Below, one piece after another: positions 44,851 to 53,110 of a DNA stretch of 64,000 nt. The notes under the pieces were generated by a model. That model made no database searches and had not been told where the DNA came from. It saw nothing but the letters and a program-made list of their open reading frames with translations. This DNA comes from Candidatus Fukatsuia endosymbiont of Tuberolachnus salignus (GTDB lineage Bacteria > Pseudomonadota > Gammaproteobacteria > Enterobacterales > Enterobacteriaceae). The stretch is taken from positions 806,001-870,000 of the forward strand of contig NZ_OZ034983.1 of the NCBI RefSeq assembly GCF_964030845.1, in the 5' to 3' direction. The translations under genes and the position numbers were made by a program. Every line of letters begins with the position of its first letter. Position 1 is the stretch's first letter.

Positions 44851-45826
44851 AAAGAGTGCCATCATCTGCACTCGTCTCTTCTTCGCTATTAATAATTTCA
44901 GCGGCAATGATTTTGGAGCCTGGTGTTGTTTCCTGTTTTTTCTGTTGCTGTTTATCGCCAGAAAAGATTTGTACATCTACCTGTGATGTATGTAGCGCAA
45001 TAAGATTTTGCCGCAGTTCATTACTGCTTTGTTGAAGTGCACGATAAATATCCCCCTGGCTGGCGTTGATATGGATTTGCAATTTGCCGGCATCAAAACT
45101 CACAGAAATATCTATTTTTCCCATTTCCGGAGGATCAAGACGAATGGTAGCCTGCTGAACATGTTTATCTATTTGTAGCTGTAGTCTTTCCCCCAGCAGG
45201 GTGCGTAACTGTTCTGACCATTGGTTTTGATCCTTTGCCAAAGTGAGATGCGTGTTTGCCATCTTAAGGTTTTGATCAGTATTGACGATAGACGGATTAT
45301 TTGAACCAGGTTGTAGCGTGATCACTGAGCTTTCTGATGTTGTTATCATTGGCTTTGCCGCTAAAACATTCATCATCAAATCAGAGGTTAGATTCCGGGT
45401 AGATTGCTCTTCATCCTGTGATTTTACGGGTACCAGCAGCTGAGTTTCATTGGATGTCGATGAATTAACCTGTTCCATAGCAGACGACAGAGTAACGAGG
45501 ACATTGGCTGGCTTCGATGATGGCACAATGTTTAATAAAGCATGTAGCCATTGCTGATTCTGTTCATTCAATATCTCAGTGTCGCTAACCTCTTCAGCAT
45601 TGTTGTGCAAAGCCACCAGTTCTTCCTCTGTGTTCTGGGGTTCAGCAGTCGACGATACAGACGAATTGGATTGCATCATCTGAGATAGCGTATTGTTAAA
45701 TGTGGGCAAATCTGCACCATCGCTCTCTGGTGAACCAGAGATGGGGCTAGCAGCCACATTTTTGCTTTTTTCCCCGGCAGCTAATGACACAGGTGCTAAT
45801 GGTGTCGAATTGATCTGGGTGCTCAC
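44837..45826 (-). CDS. lafE: Lateral flagellar hook-length control protein LafE (FliK-like)
   Basis: The 329 residues have a low-complexity Ser/Thr/Glu-rich N-terminal two-thirds and a C-terminal FliK hook-length domain (about 205-290: WSEQLRTLLGERLQLQI, QQATIRLDPPEMGKIDISV, LQIHINASQGDIYRALQQS). This matches the FliK organisation of ruler plus type III switch domain. Its ATG overlaps the lafD stop by four bases. Confidence 0.85.
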   Translation of the reverse strand: MSTQINSTPLAPVSLAAGEKSKNVAASPISGSPESDGADLPTFNNTLSQMMQSNSSVSSTAEPQNTEEELVALHNNAEEVSDTEILNEQNQQWLHALLNIVPSSKPANVLVTLSSAMEQVNSSTSNETQLLVPVKSQDEEQSTRNLTSDLMMNVLAAKPMITTSESSVITLQPGSNNPSIVNTDQNLKMANTHLTLAKDQNQWSEQLRTLLGERLQLQIDKHVQQATIRLDPPEMGKIDISVSFDAGKLQIHINASQGDIYRALQQSSNELRQNLIALHTSQVDVQIFSGDKQQQKKQETTPGSKIIAAEIINSEEETSADDGTLLATV

Positions 45827-46155
45827 TTTTCTATACCCCCGTGTTCAGCAATGTCCTCATGAGCTATCACTGCCATATTGGCGTAAGCACTTAAACCGTT
45901 TTGGTTATTGCGGTAGAGGGAAATCTTCTTTTCCAGCAACTGGCTTTGTTGTTGGCAATAATCGAAAGCTTGTTGATGGCTGCTTCGCAAACATTTTAAT
46001 GTTTGAATTTTTTTCACTGATAAAGACTCAGATTGTGATGAAATCAATAACTCTGTAATACGTGTATTGATCTTCTGTAAACGCTGCCAATCATGATCCT
46101 TAGCGGCTTTTTTTAACTCGTTGCCTAAGCGTTCTATCCACTGCAGCTCATCCAT
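45823..46155 (-). CDS. lafD: Lateral flagellar protein LafD (FliT-like position)
   Basis: A 110-residue, largely helical protein (MDELQWIERLGNELKKAAKDHDWQ near the start). It takes the place of the FliT-like chaperone in the lafC-lafD-lafE order and overlaps both neighbours (8 and 4 bases). Sequence signature alone is weak; the assignment rests mainly on position and size. Confidence 0.65.
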   Translation of the reverse strand: MDELQWIERLGNELKKAAKDHDWQRLQKINTRITELLISSQSESLSVKKIQTLKCLRSSHQQAFDYCQQQSQLLEKKISLYRNNQNGLSAYANMAVIAHEDIAEHGGIEK

Positions 46156-46546
46156 TCTTTTTGCTTTTGCTCCCCAATCTTATCCATCCTTCATGAAGGG
46201 AAATTAATATTTTTTCAGCTTCTTCAACCAGTTCGGTGGATAATTGATGACTGGCACCATACAAACGGAACACACAGTAGTCATATAAACGCGCTAAATT
46301 GGCAGCAACTTCACCGCCTTTTTCGTAATTGAGTACGGCGGTCAGTCCATTGAGAATATCAATGCATTTATTGATACTCTTTGCCTTTTTTTCATAGCGT
46401 TTTGCCACAATATGGCTTTTAGCTCGTACTAATTCATCCATGAGTCCTGCAAATAACATCAGTACCAGTTGATGCGGCGTCGCCGCCGCTGCTTGAATAG
46501 CAATATCATCCTGCTGATACAAACTGTGGTCTTGGTTTGGGTACAT
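46148..46546 (-). CDS. lafC: Lateral flagellar export chaperone LafC (FliS-like)
   Basis: The 132 residues match FliS: a Tyr/Gln-rich start MYPNQDHSLYQQDDIAIQAA, TPHQLVLMLFAGLMDELVRAKSHI, and INKCIDILNGLTAVLNYEKGGEVAANLARLYDY. FliS binds the flagellin C terminus in the cytoplasm and prevents early polymerisation. It follows lafB by 28 bases. Confidence 0.88.
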   Translation of the reverse strand: MYPNQDHSLYQQDDIAIQAAAATPHQLVLMLFAGLMDELVRAKSHIVAKRYEKKAKSINKCIDILNGLTAVLNYEKGGEVAANLARLYDYCVFRLYGASHQLSTELVEEAEKILISLHEGWIRLGSKSKKNG

Positions 46547-46574
46547 AAAATATTCCGGTTTTTCGGGTTGAAAT

Positions 46575-47900
46575 TTATCTGTTCATGAGCATCGACATCA
46601 TACTCATTGAATTTTCCTGTATTTTAGCCATGGCTGTTTTCACATCGCTAAATTTCTTAAGATTGTCCTTGTACACTTTGTCAAGACGTTCTTTCAGTTG
46701 TTCTTCGATACGCTTTACACTCTTTAGTTGAATATCCAGAGAATTTTGACGTTGTTGCAAAATGCTAGGTTCAGATTCTGCATTACCCTTGTTTTTTGTA
46801 GCACTCAGGAAAGGAAATAACGCCTTTTCCATGCCTTTGATAAGCCCCTCTGGACCGTTAAATACATGGGCCAAAACGCCAAAATCAGTGGTTAACGACT
46901 CTTTTAGTCTTTTACTGTCAATTGACAAGGTTCCGTCCCTTTGCGTTGTTATTCCTAATGCAGATAAAGGTTTTCTACCAGGTGAGCTGTAGATCTGACG
47001 ATATAACTGGCTGTCTAATTGAGCGAGAGCTGAATCACCGGCAAAAGCACCACGTTCAATCTTTTCTGAGTCTGAGCCGCTGCGCATCAGAGACTTGAGT
47101 GAACTCTTTAGTGTGTTATACGCCTCAACAAATTTTTGTGTCTGTTCTTCAGTGCCTGATTCATCAGGAGCAACAGAAAAATGTAAATCTGTGCCTACTG
47201 TGGTCTCTTTTTTCAGCTCAATTGAAACACCGGGCACAGTGGTTAACTTATTGCTATCACTTTCAATATCTATCCCGTCGAGCGTCACCTTTGCATTTTG
47301 TGCTGGACTTAATTCTGTGCTTCCAATGAATAGGGGACTAGAGCTTGGATCAATCTCAATTTCATTGTCCTTACCACTTTTATGGCTACTTAAAACCAAT
47401 TGTTGTTGACCGTTGATACGGTAAATCGAAGCAGCGATTTCATTGTTATTGGCATAGAGATTGATCGCATCGGCTAACTCTTCCAACGTCCGCAATTTAT
47501 CCACCTCAATGGTAAAATCTTTACCCGCTACTTTTAACTTTAGTGAACCTGTGGCACTGGCTACCTGTGCATCATTCAGACTCTGATATCTTATTTTATG
47601 ATTGCTGGCTAGCTGAGCAATCTTCAAGTTATAAGAGCTTTTAACTGCTTTACCATTAGAAGTAATATTGGCAACCTTGTCGTCACTGGTGGTGACACTG
47701 TTTTTTACCATACCACCATCAATACCATTTAATGCCCTGATAGAATTACGAAAACCAGTGAGTGTTTTTTTAAGTTCCTTTAAGCCCTTTTCTTCTGCCT
47801 CTGCTTTCAGCTTCTGATTGCTCCAACGCTTTTCTTCAACTTCAATGCTGGCTTGTGCTATTTTTTCTGCCCATTTTTCTGGTTCAATATTCATATTCAT
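46575..47900 (-). CDS. lafB: Lateral flagellar filament cap LafB (FliD-like)
   Basis: FliD-type cap proteins help flagellin assemble at the filament tip. The 441 residues have FliD landmarks: an N-terminal coiled segment with LKELKKTLTGFRNSIRAL, SSYNLKIAQLASNHKIRY (FliD N domain near residue 90), KVTLDGIDIESDSNKLTTVPGVSIEL, and a C-terminal domain with LSALGITTQRDGTLSIDSKRL. The C-terminal coiled coil ends in a Met-rich tail (MSMMSMLMNR). The first FliD residues (usually a Gly/Leu-rich disordered start) are not obvious. Confidence 0.85.
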   Translation of the reverse strand: MNMNIEPEKWAEKIAQASIEVEEKRWSNQKLKAEAEEKGLKELKKTLTGFRNSIRALNGIDGGMVKNSVTTSDDKVANITSNGKAVKSSYNLKIAQLASNHKIRYQSLNDAQVASATGSLKLKVAGKDFTIEVDKLRTLEELADAINLYANNNEIAASIYRINGQQQLVLSSHKSGKDNEIEIDPSSSPLFIGSTELSPAQNAKVTLDGIDIESDSNKLTTVPGVSIELKKETTVGTDLHFSVAPDESGTEEQTQKFVEAYNTLKSSLKSLMRSGSDSEKIERGAFAGDSALAQLDSQLYRQIYSSPGRKPLSALGITTQRDGTLSIDSKRLKESLTTDFGVLAHVFNGPEGLIKGMEKALFPFLSATKNKGNAESEPSILQQRQNSLDIQLKSVKRIEEQLKERLDKVYKDNLKKFSDVKTAMAKIQENSMSMMSMLMNR

Positions 47901-48070
47901 CGAATAGCTTCCCCTGGTAGTACTTGTGCCTTATCCGTTACCACACAATCTATATGACAAAAGAAAGCAACAATTGTGCCAATATTAATTAACTGATTTA
48001 TAGACAAATATATTCAATCGCGGAAGTCATACTTCCTCTTTCCTATTGTTAGGAGGAAAGAGCTGATAGC

Positions 48071-48102
48071 ATGGAAACACCGCCAAAAAACGGTGCTTCC
48101 AT
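48071..48102 (-). terminator. Hairpin downstream of lafA
   Basis: On the minus strand after lafA, ATGGAAGCACCG and CGGTGTTTCCAT form an 11-of-12-pair stem around a T-rich loop. There is no terminal T-run. It may terminate or protect the 3' end of the flagellin mRNA before lafB. Confidence 0.5.
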
Positions 48103-48130
48103 CATAATTCGAGTAAAGACTAACGATTTA

Positions 48131-49012
48131 TCAGCGTAACAGACCCAAAATCATCTGAGAGGATTGGTTCGATTTCTGTAGCATTGCCATACTGGTTTGT
48201 TCCAGCATTTGACTACGAGCCAGATCCGTCAAGGTAACGGCAAAATCAGTATCCATGAGATTACCTCTGGCCTTTTCAGTATTGCTTACCATGTTTTCTA
48301 GATTGCGTGAGGTATGGTCTAGACGGTTAATAGTGGCGCCCAATTTAGAACGTATGGCAGACAGTCCTGAGAGTCCCGCTATAAGTCCCGACGCTGCAAA
48401 CATAGGCCCTTCAGTGGCAATTTTACCGCCACTCGCCGCCAGATCGATTTTTCCAAAACCCTCAGCAGGTTTTAAACCGATAATATCAGTTAACTTCTTA
48501 AGTTGATCCTTCAAGCTAACGGCCAATTTTGCTCCTGAGGCACTACCGATCTGGAAGTTAGCACCACTAGTTGTACTCAATACACCTGAACCGTGTAGTA
48601 ATCTCTCGCCACTGTAGCTCGTGGTTTGAATGGTATTGATTAATTCAAGGTGCAACTCTTTAAATTCATCATTCATTGCTTTTTTATCAGCAGGTGAATT
48701 AGTATCGTTGGCGGCTTGCATACTCAGATCTTTCATCCGAATCATGATATCTTTCATTTCCTGGAAAGCGCCTTCTGCCGTTTGCAGCATGAATTTTGCG
48801 TCGGAAATGTTACGTATACCTACTCTCATACCACTCAATTCACCGTCCAAACGACCAGCAATTTGCAGTCCTGCAGCATCATCAGCCGCACCATTAATGC
48901 GATAACCCGTTGCTGCTTGTGTCGAAAATTTAGTCGATGAAGTGCCAGCCCTGCTCATTGAAAGCTTTGCTGCGATGGACGCCGGATTAGTGTGAACCGA
49001 TGATTGTGCCAT
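48131..49012 (-). CDS. lafA: Lateral flagellin LafA
   Basis: The ATG at 49012 gives MAQSSVHTNPASIAAK, with a strong GGAGAGG ribosome site; the longer frame upstream has no flagellin similarity. In 293 residues it has the conserved N-terminal helices (STKFSTQAATGYRINGAADDAAGLQIAGRL), a short variable centre (about 150-210) and the C-terminal coiled coil (NLENMVSNTEKARGNLMDTDFA, QMLEQTSMAMLQKSNQSSQ). The small central domain is typical of lateral flagellins. It is apparently intact. Confidence 0.9.
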   Translation of the reverse strand: MAQSSVHTNPASIAAKLSMSRAGTSSTKFSTQAATGYRINGAADDAAGLQIAGRLDGELSGMRVGIRNISDAKFMLQTAEGAFQEMKDIMIRMKDLSMQAANDTNSPADKKAMNDEFKELHLELINTIQTTSYSGERLLHGSGVLSTTSGANFQIGSASGAKLAVSLKDQLKKLTDIIGLKPAEGFGKIDLAASGGKIATEGPMFAASGLIAGLSGLSAIRSKLGATINRLDHTSRNLENMVSNTEKARGNLMDTDFAVTLTDLARSQMLEQTSMAMLQKSNQSSQMILGLLR

Positions 49013-49497
49013 TGTAAACCTCTCCTTATTTAGGGAGCTACCTATTAGCCCCCGCTGATACCCGATATAAGCGACATCCGGCAAAGTGAAATTAAATTAA
49101 TTTGATAAGATAAATTATGTTTAAAATAATAATTTTATCGCTATAAAAAAATAAAAGAGACGACATTTTTTTATTAAAAATTAACTATGATCTATATTTT
49201 AATAAACTCTGTTTAGTAAAAATTAATAATGTAAACTAAAAAATTTAATATGATCTATGTTTAAAATAGAATATGACTGTTGAGCATAAAAAAATCGGTT
49301 ATTGATGATGGGTTGGTTGGGTTCGCTGGCATCGTTGATAATGTTAAATACTTAACAAATATTTAACATTATTTATGGGGATAATAAACAAGCAAAATTA
49401 TCTTCATGGATAAAATAACCCGCTAAAAGATAAGTTAATTCATTTTCTGCCAGCAAACGCTATTATAACTGTATTTAAAGTAAGGTTATTAAGTCAA

Positions 49498-49580
49498 TAG
49501 ACCTCTTGTATAACCTACTGTGTGGTGTAAATTCGGCGTTACTCAGTGCTAGCCATCCTCATATACTCGTATGTACCCTG
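49498..49580. repeat. Family B element, left half, copy B4
   Basis: It starts TAGACCTCTTGTATAACC and continues with TTCGGCGTTACTCAGTGCT and CATCCTCATATACTCG, all shared with copies B3 and B5. The right inverted end is absent. Confidence 0.7.
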
Positions 49581-49823
49581 CATTTTTAATAAAATTCAAT
49601 CGGATAGAAAAATTCTACTGGGATGTTGTGATTCATTCTTAAAAAGAAACCAGACTATTAGTCATGAAACTATTGATTATTTTCTCTTTGTAGCGTAAAA
49701 ATATTCGCTTGCTAACAATTGGTTACTAACAACAATTTAAATTTTATTTAAAACATTAGGTTCCAGCAGCCTCTATCATAAAAATTTAAAAAAATACAGC
49801 TACAGAGCTAAACGATAGGATCC

Positions 49824-49935
49824 AAAAGCCTATTAAAAAATCGTCGTGAGCGAGGTTCAGATGAGGAAAAAATGGGCGAAAAAGCGCAGTCTAATGAACA
49901 TGTTGAGCGCATTTTTGTTACATGACACTTTTTGC
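49824..49935. repeat. Family A element, degenerate copy A4
   Basis: AAAAGCCTATTAAAAAATC matches a decayed left end. The core GATGAGGAAAAAATGGGCGA, then AAAAAGCGCAGT and TGAACATGTTGAGC, is clearly family A. The hairpin stretch around TTTACATAG is deleted and the right end is lost. It lies just before lafZ. Confidence 0.7.
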
Positions 49936-49956
49936 TTATATTTTTGAAAAATTGCA

Positions 49957-50910
49957 ATGAATAAACGTTTATATTCTGTTAATAATTGGCTAATCGATTT
50001 CTGTTCGGGATTTATGACTCATCAAGGTTCCGGTGAGAAAAAACGTCTTGGTGAGTACCAGCTTAAATTGTTAGATATGTTGCTACAACATGCCGGAGAG
50101 ATCCTTTCTCGCGATCAATTGACGCATTTGGTGTGGGAAAAACGGGTAATTGGCAATAATAGTTTACCGAATGCCATTCATACGCTAAGGGTTGCATTGG
50201 GTGATGATAAGAAACAACAACGTGTTATCCAAACAATCCCCAAAAAAGGCTATCTATTAGATGCTTCTTATTGCGTCACCGTGGAAGAAAATACGGCAAC
50301 AGCGATTGATGAAAATAATGATGATAAAAACAATTTTGATCACAATAGCAATGATGTCGATAAAAAATACAATGTGCAAAACCAAGATAATGTGCCCGAT
50401 CAAAATAACGACAGTCAATGGCAAGAAAATATTTCGTTGCCACCGTTAGCAAAAAAAATGTTCTTATCGACCAAGATAAAAATAATTTTTACGCTTTTAT
50501 TGACAGTTGCGGTGAGTAGCTGGATCACATTTGTTATCGAGCACAATAACCGTCTGGCGCCAAATTTTTTCGCCGAAGAACAGGAACCGAACGTTTACCG
50601 CAATATCCGTTTGTTTCAACTAAGGGATGACGACCCCAACACTGAAGATGATGATAATCTTTATCATAGATTGAAAGATACCCTATATTTACTTGACAAA
50701 GAGATTGGGGCAAAAAAAATGCGTATGAGTATTTACTATCATTTGTCACTACGATGGCTGGATTATACTTTTCTCATCGAAAATGGTTGTGAAAAAAAAC
50801 AACTCAATATGACTATCTACCATTGGCGTCTTGATAATAAAAATCTTAATAATCTGATTTACCGTGAAACAGAGAGAAAAGTTAATGAAATGGATCCCTG
50901 CCACAGTTAG
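49957..50910 (+). CDS. lafZ: LafZ-like transmembrane transcription regulator (ToxR/CadC type)
   Basis: The 317 residues start with an OmpR-type winged helix (about 1-105: GEYQLKLLDMLLQHAGEILSRDQLTHLVWEKRVIGNNSLPNAIHTLRVALGDD, then RVIQTIPKKGYLL). An Asn/Asp-rich linker (about 115-160), a membrane helix (about 172-193) and a periplasmic domain follow. This is the ToxR/CadC layout. A gene of this type lies upstream of lafA in E. coli and Yersinia Flag-2 loci and is called lafZ. Its periplasmic signal is unknown. It is divergent from lafA. Confidence 0.75.
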   Translation: MNKRLYSVNNWLIDFCSGFMTHQGSGEKKRLGEYQLKLLDMLLQHAGEILSRDQLTHLVWEKRVIGNNSLPNAIHTLRVALGDDKKQQRVIQTIPKKGYLLDASYCVTVEENTATAIDENNDDKNNFDHNSNDVDKKYNVQNQDNVPDQNNDSQWQENISLPPLAKKMFLSTKIKIIFTLLLTVAVSSWITFVIEHNNRLAPNFFAEEQEPNVYRNIRLFQLRDDDPNTEDDDNLYHRLKDTLYLLDKEIGAKKMRMSIYYHLSLRWLDYTFLIENGCEKKQLNMTIYHWRLDNKNLNNLIYRETERKVNEMDPCHS

Positions 50911-51328
50911 TTTCATCGGATTAATTTTGGCACAAGCGATAATGCCTCTCCCTGTTTTTAGTACTAACGAGTTGCCAACTATAAAAAGAAGAGAGAATGT
51001 GCAGATCGGTTTTTACGATCTGCTCTCGCAGAAAAAAGAAATTTATGATGCCAAAATAACTGTCAACAAGGGTGTGGTGATTTCTACCATGACAAGTCCT
51101 AATGATAATCGCTTTATTTTGAAAGGAAAGTTAGTGCAAAAACCATTACCAGGGCGGCAACTTCAATATAAGTACACACCTATTTTTCACCATAATCCGA
51201 CATCCGGTCATATGGTAGATGGGTTAATAGACTATTTAGTACATAACAGAATAATTATCACTCCAATATGGGTAAATGGGCAATACTTGGTCTTTGGACA
51301 AGGGGGCATTTTTCTTGAAGGCAGCTGA
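50885..51328 (+). CDS. Small secreted or membrane-anchored partner of LafZ
   Basis: The frame opens earlier with GTG 50864, but ATG 50885 has an AGAGAGAAAAG ribosome site and gives a clear signal peptide or anchor (MKWIPATVSFIGLILAQAI). 147 residues. It overlaps the end of lafZ by 26 bases. The mature part is beta-rich (QIGFYDLLSQKKEIYDAKITVNKG, VLVFGQGG-like end LVFGQGGIFLEGS). I do not recognise a family. Gene position resembles ToxR/ToxS-type pairs, in which a small periplasmic protein stabilises the regulator; that is an inference. Confidence 0.6.
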   Translation: MKWIPATVSFIGLILAQAIMPLPVFSTNELPTIKRRENVQIGFYDLLSQKKEIYDAKITVNKGVVISTMTSPNDNRFILKGKLVQKPLPGRQLQYKYTPIFHHNPTSGHMVDGLIDYLVHNRIIITPIWVNGQYLVFGQGGIFLEGS

Positions 51329-51339
51329 GGTTAAGTCAG

Positions 51340-51355
51340 TTTTACAAAAAGTCTA
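51340..51355. repeat. Family B right-end fragment
   Basis: TTTTACAAAAAGTCTA differs from the right end of B3 (TTTTACAAGAAGTCTA) by one base. No left end is visible. Confidence 0.5.
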
Positions 51356-51369
51356 GTCTGCCATCACTC

Positions 51370-51390
51370 AGGGGGCGAGTGCATCCCCCT
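51370..51390. terminator. Short GC hairpin between convergent lafZ and lafW transcripts
   Basis: AGGGGG (51370-51375) and CCCCCT (51385-51390) can pair around a nine-base loop. No T-run follows. It is a weak candidate terminator between convergent genes. Confidence 0.35.
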
Positions 51391-51423
51391 TAATGAATAC
51401 GGTTTTAAATGGGCTTCCAGTGA

Positions 51424-52449
51424 TCAATAACACAATAGATTTTTTACTGTAGCACTGTGTACATTATCTTGCCCACTGATGGCCTGTGATAACGTGCTGT
51501 AATTGTTATCTGCATGACTTAATTTTTCGGTTAAAATCTGTGCTGCCAGTAATGCTGATCCGGGTTGGCTAAAAGTAGACATCCCGCTAATACGGCTATG
51601 AACCTTCTCTTTATTTGTTGAGAGTTGTCGCAGTTGTTGCGTTATCTTATCCAACAGGTTCTGTATTTCATCAAGATGGTTTTTAGCCGTAGCGGGGTTG
51701 GCGACTATTTGTTGTATATGCTGTTCGGCAGCACTCTCAAGTTGTAATTTAATCTGAGTGAATTGTTCTTTAGGATAACCATGCCCTTCTCCCCTGGCAC
51801 TGAAATGATTATTCAGTAAGCTCCACTGACTTTCATCGACGCTGAATACTGTCTGATCATGACGTAATTGACCATGAATACCAAAGCGTCCCAACCCTTT
51901 GTTTAATTGTAATAGTCTCTGTTTTAGCGTACTTTGTTCAGCAAATTTTACCGCGGTCATTTTATTTTTTGTCCCCGATACAGAAAACAATAATGTTTCT
52001 CCCGTGGATTGTTGTAGCAAGTTATCGAGGTCGTTGGAAGTAAAATCAACCTTTGGCCTGCGTGTCAATTCAACTTGTAGCTGCCGATCAACCGTGCCAC
52101 CAGAAAGCTCGCTTCTCTGGTGTAATAATGACAATAATTTATTCGCCTGCTGTTGAATAAGAGGCGAGCTTTTCTCCTGTTCTTGTGCATGATAGTAATG
52201 CGATAGCTGACGTTCAACATTCATTAAATAGCGATAGGCCTGCTGCACTGAGGTTAGCTGCTGATTAAGCTGCACGTTATAACGTAACGGGCAGCTGGAA
52301 ATCAGCGGCTGATCGGGGAAAGTAGCGGTTGACCTGTTACTTTTTTGTGTTTGGGTTCGCCGTAATGTCTCAATGCCACTTTGTTGGGTTAACGTGACAG
52401 TATCTGTTTTGCTGGTGCTGATTTTGTTGGTGTGAAATTTTACCGACAT
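51424..52449 (-). CDS. lafW: LafW-like hook-associated/flagellar protein
   Basis: A 341-residue protein, helical at both ends: LNQQLTSVQQAYRYLMNVERQLSHYYHAQ (about 60-90) and EIQNLLDKITQQLRQLSTNKEKVHSRI near 275. Flag-2 loci carry a gene named lafW, a putative hook-associated protein, between flgL and lafZ/lafA, and this gene takes that place, 11 bases after flgL. The assignment depends on synteny more than on motifs. The frame is uninterrupted. Confidence 0.6.
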   Translation of the reverse strand: MSVKFHTNKISTSKTDTVTLTQQSGIETLRRTQTQKSNRSTATFPDQPLISSCPLRYNVQLNQQLTSVQQAYRYLMNVERQLSHYYHAQEQEKSSPLIQQQANKLLSLLHQRSELSGGTVDRQLQVELTRRPKVDFTSNDLDNLLQQSTGETLLFSVSGTKNKMTAVKFAEQSTLKQRLLQLNKGLGRFGIHGQLRHDQTVFSVDESQWSLLNNHFSARGEGHGYPKEQFTQIKLQLESAAEQHIQQIVANPATAKNHLDEIQNLLDKITQQLRQLSTNKEKVHSRISGMSTFSQPGSALLAAQILTEKLSHADNNYSTLSQAISGQDNVHSATVKNLLCY

Positions 52450-52460
52450 AGAATCTCGGT

Positions 52461-53110
52461 CTACCTTATATAGTCAAATAGGGAAATTCGATAGATTTTG
52501 CTATAGATTAAAAAACTGGTCTGCAACGCAGATTCTTGCTGCGTGAGTTCTAGTATTTTATCTTTCTTGTCGTCCTCAGTTAGCCCCACTAAATGAGTAG
52601 ATAGCTGATTGTTGGCGTTGGTTTGTGTTATTTGAACACCGTCCAGAAGTTCTAACATATTCGTTCGGTAACCCAATTCAGTTACCGTGCCACTGACATC
52701 ATCCCTGGCTTTGCTGGTTAGATCTAAAAGTACCTGGATATCATTCTGATAGTCGGATTTCTTTTTAGTCGTATCTTTCATGTTTTCACTCAGCTGTTTA
52801 AGCTTGGTGAGTATACTCATATCGTTGCCACCGGCTGTAGAAAACGCACTGTAGAGATGTACATTCGCCTTTAGTGTCACGCCCTGTGCCACACTCACTT
52901 CACGATATTCGGCATTGCCTGCATAGCTATAGCTTTGAGTACCAGTATCATAGATTATGGGTGCTACATCATTTTTGGTACCAGAGAACAGATAGCTGCC
53001 ACCGGTATCTTTAGCATTCAGCTGATAGATGATCGAATCGATAATATACTCCAGATTAGCAGCATGGATAGGCATATCCTGATCACCGTTGGTGAGCCTG
53101 TCCTGAAAAT
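52461..53110 (-). pseudogene. flgL: Lateral flagellar hook-filament junction protein FlgL, 5'-truncated
   Basis: The minus-strand frame contains the FlgL middle and C terminus (FQDRLTNGDQDMPIHAANLEYIID, GGSYLFSGTKND, AEYREVSVAQGVTLKANV, LTQQESALQTSFLIYSKIY). The N-terminal 75 or so residues, including the first coiled-coil helix, are missing, because an IS256 element ends at 53111. The codons before FQDRL come from the IS end. The rest of the gene is not found on the other side of the IS, so a deletion or rearrangement accompanied the insertion. No functional junction protein is expected. Confidence 0.85.

Larger units (their letters stand above)
49013..49956. other. AT-rich 944-base spacer between lafA and lafZ
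   Basis: This divergent region contains no credible gene. It holds partial repeats B4 (49498-49580) and A4 (49824-49935) and long A/T runs. On the minus strand GCCGGATG (49075-49082) lies 62 bases upstream of the lafA start and weakly resembles a sigma-28 -10 (GCCGATAA), but no matching TAAA -35 is present at the right distance. The lafZ promoter is not recognisable. Confidence 0.5.

Noticed and set aside
49013..49956. Sigma-28 promoter for lafA
   Set aside because: Only a weak GCCGGATG match to the -10 was found, without a TAAA -35 at proper spacing, so no promoter was called.
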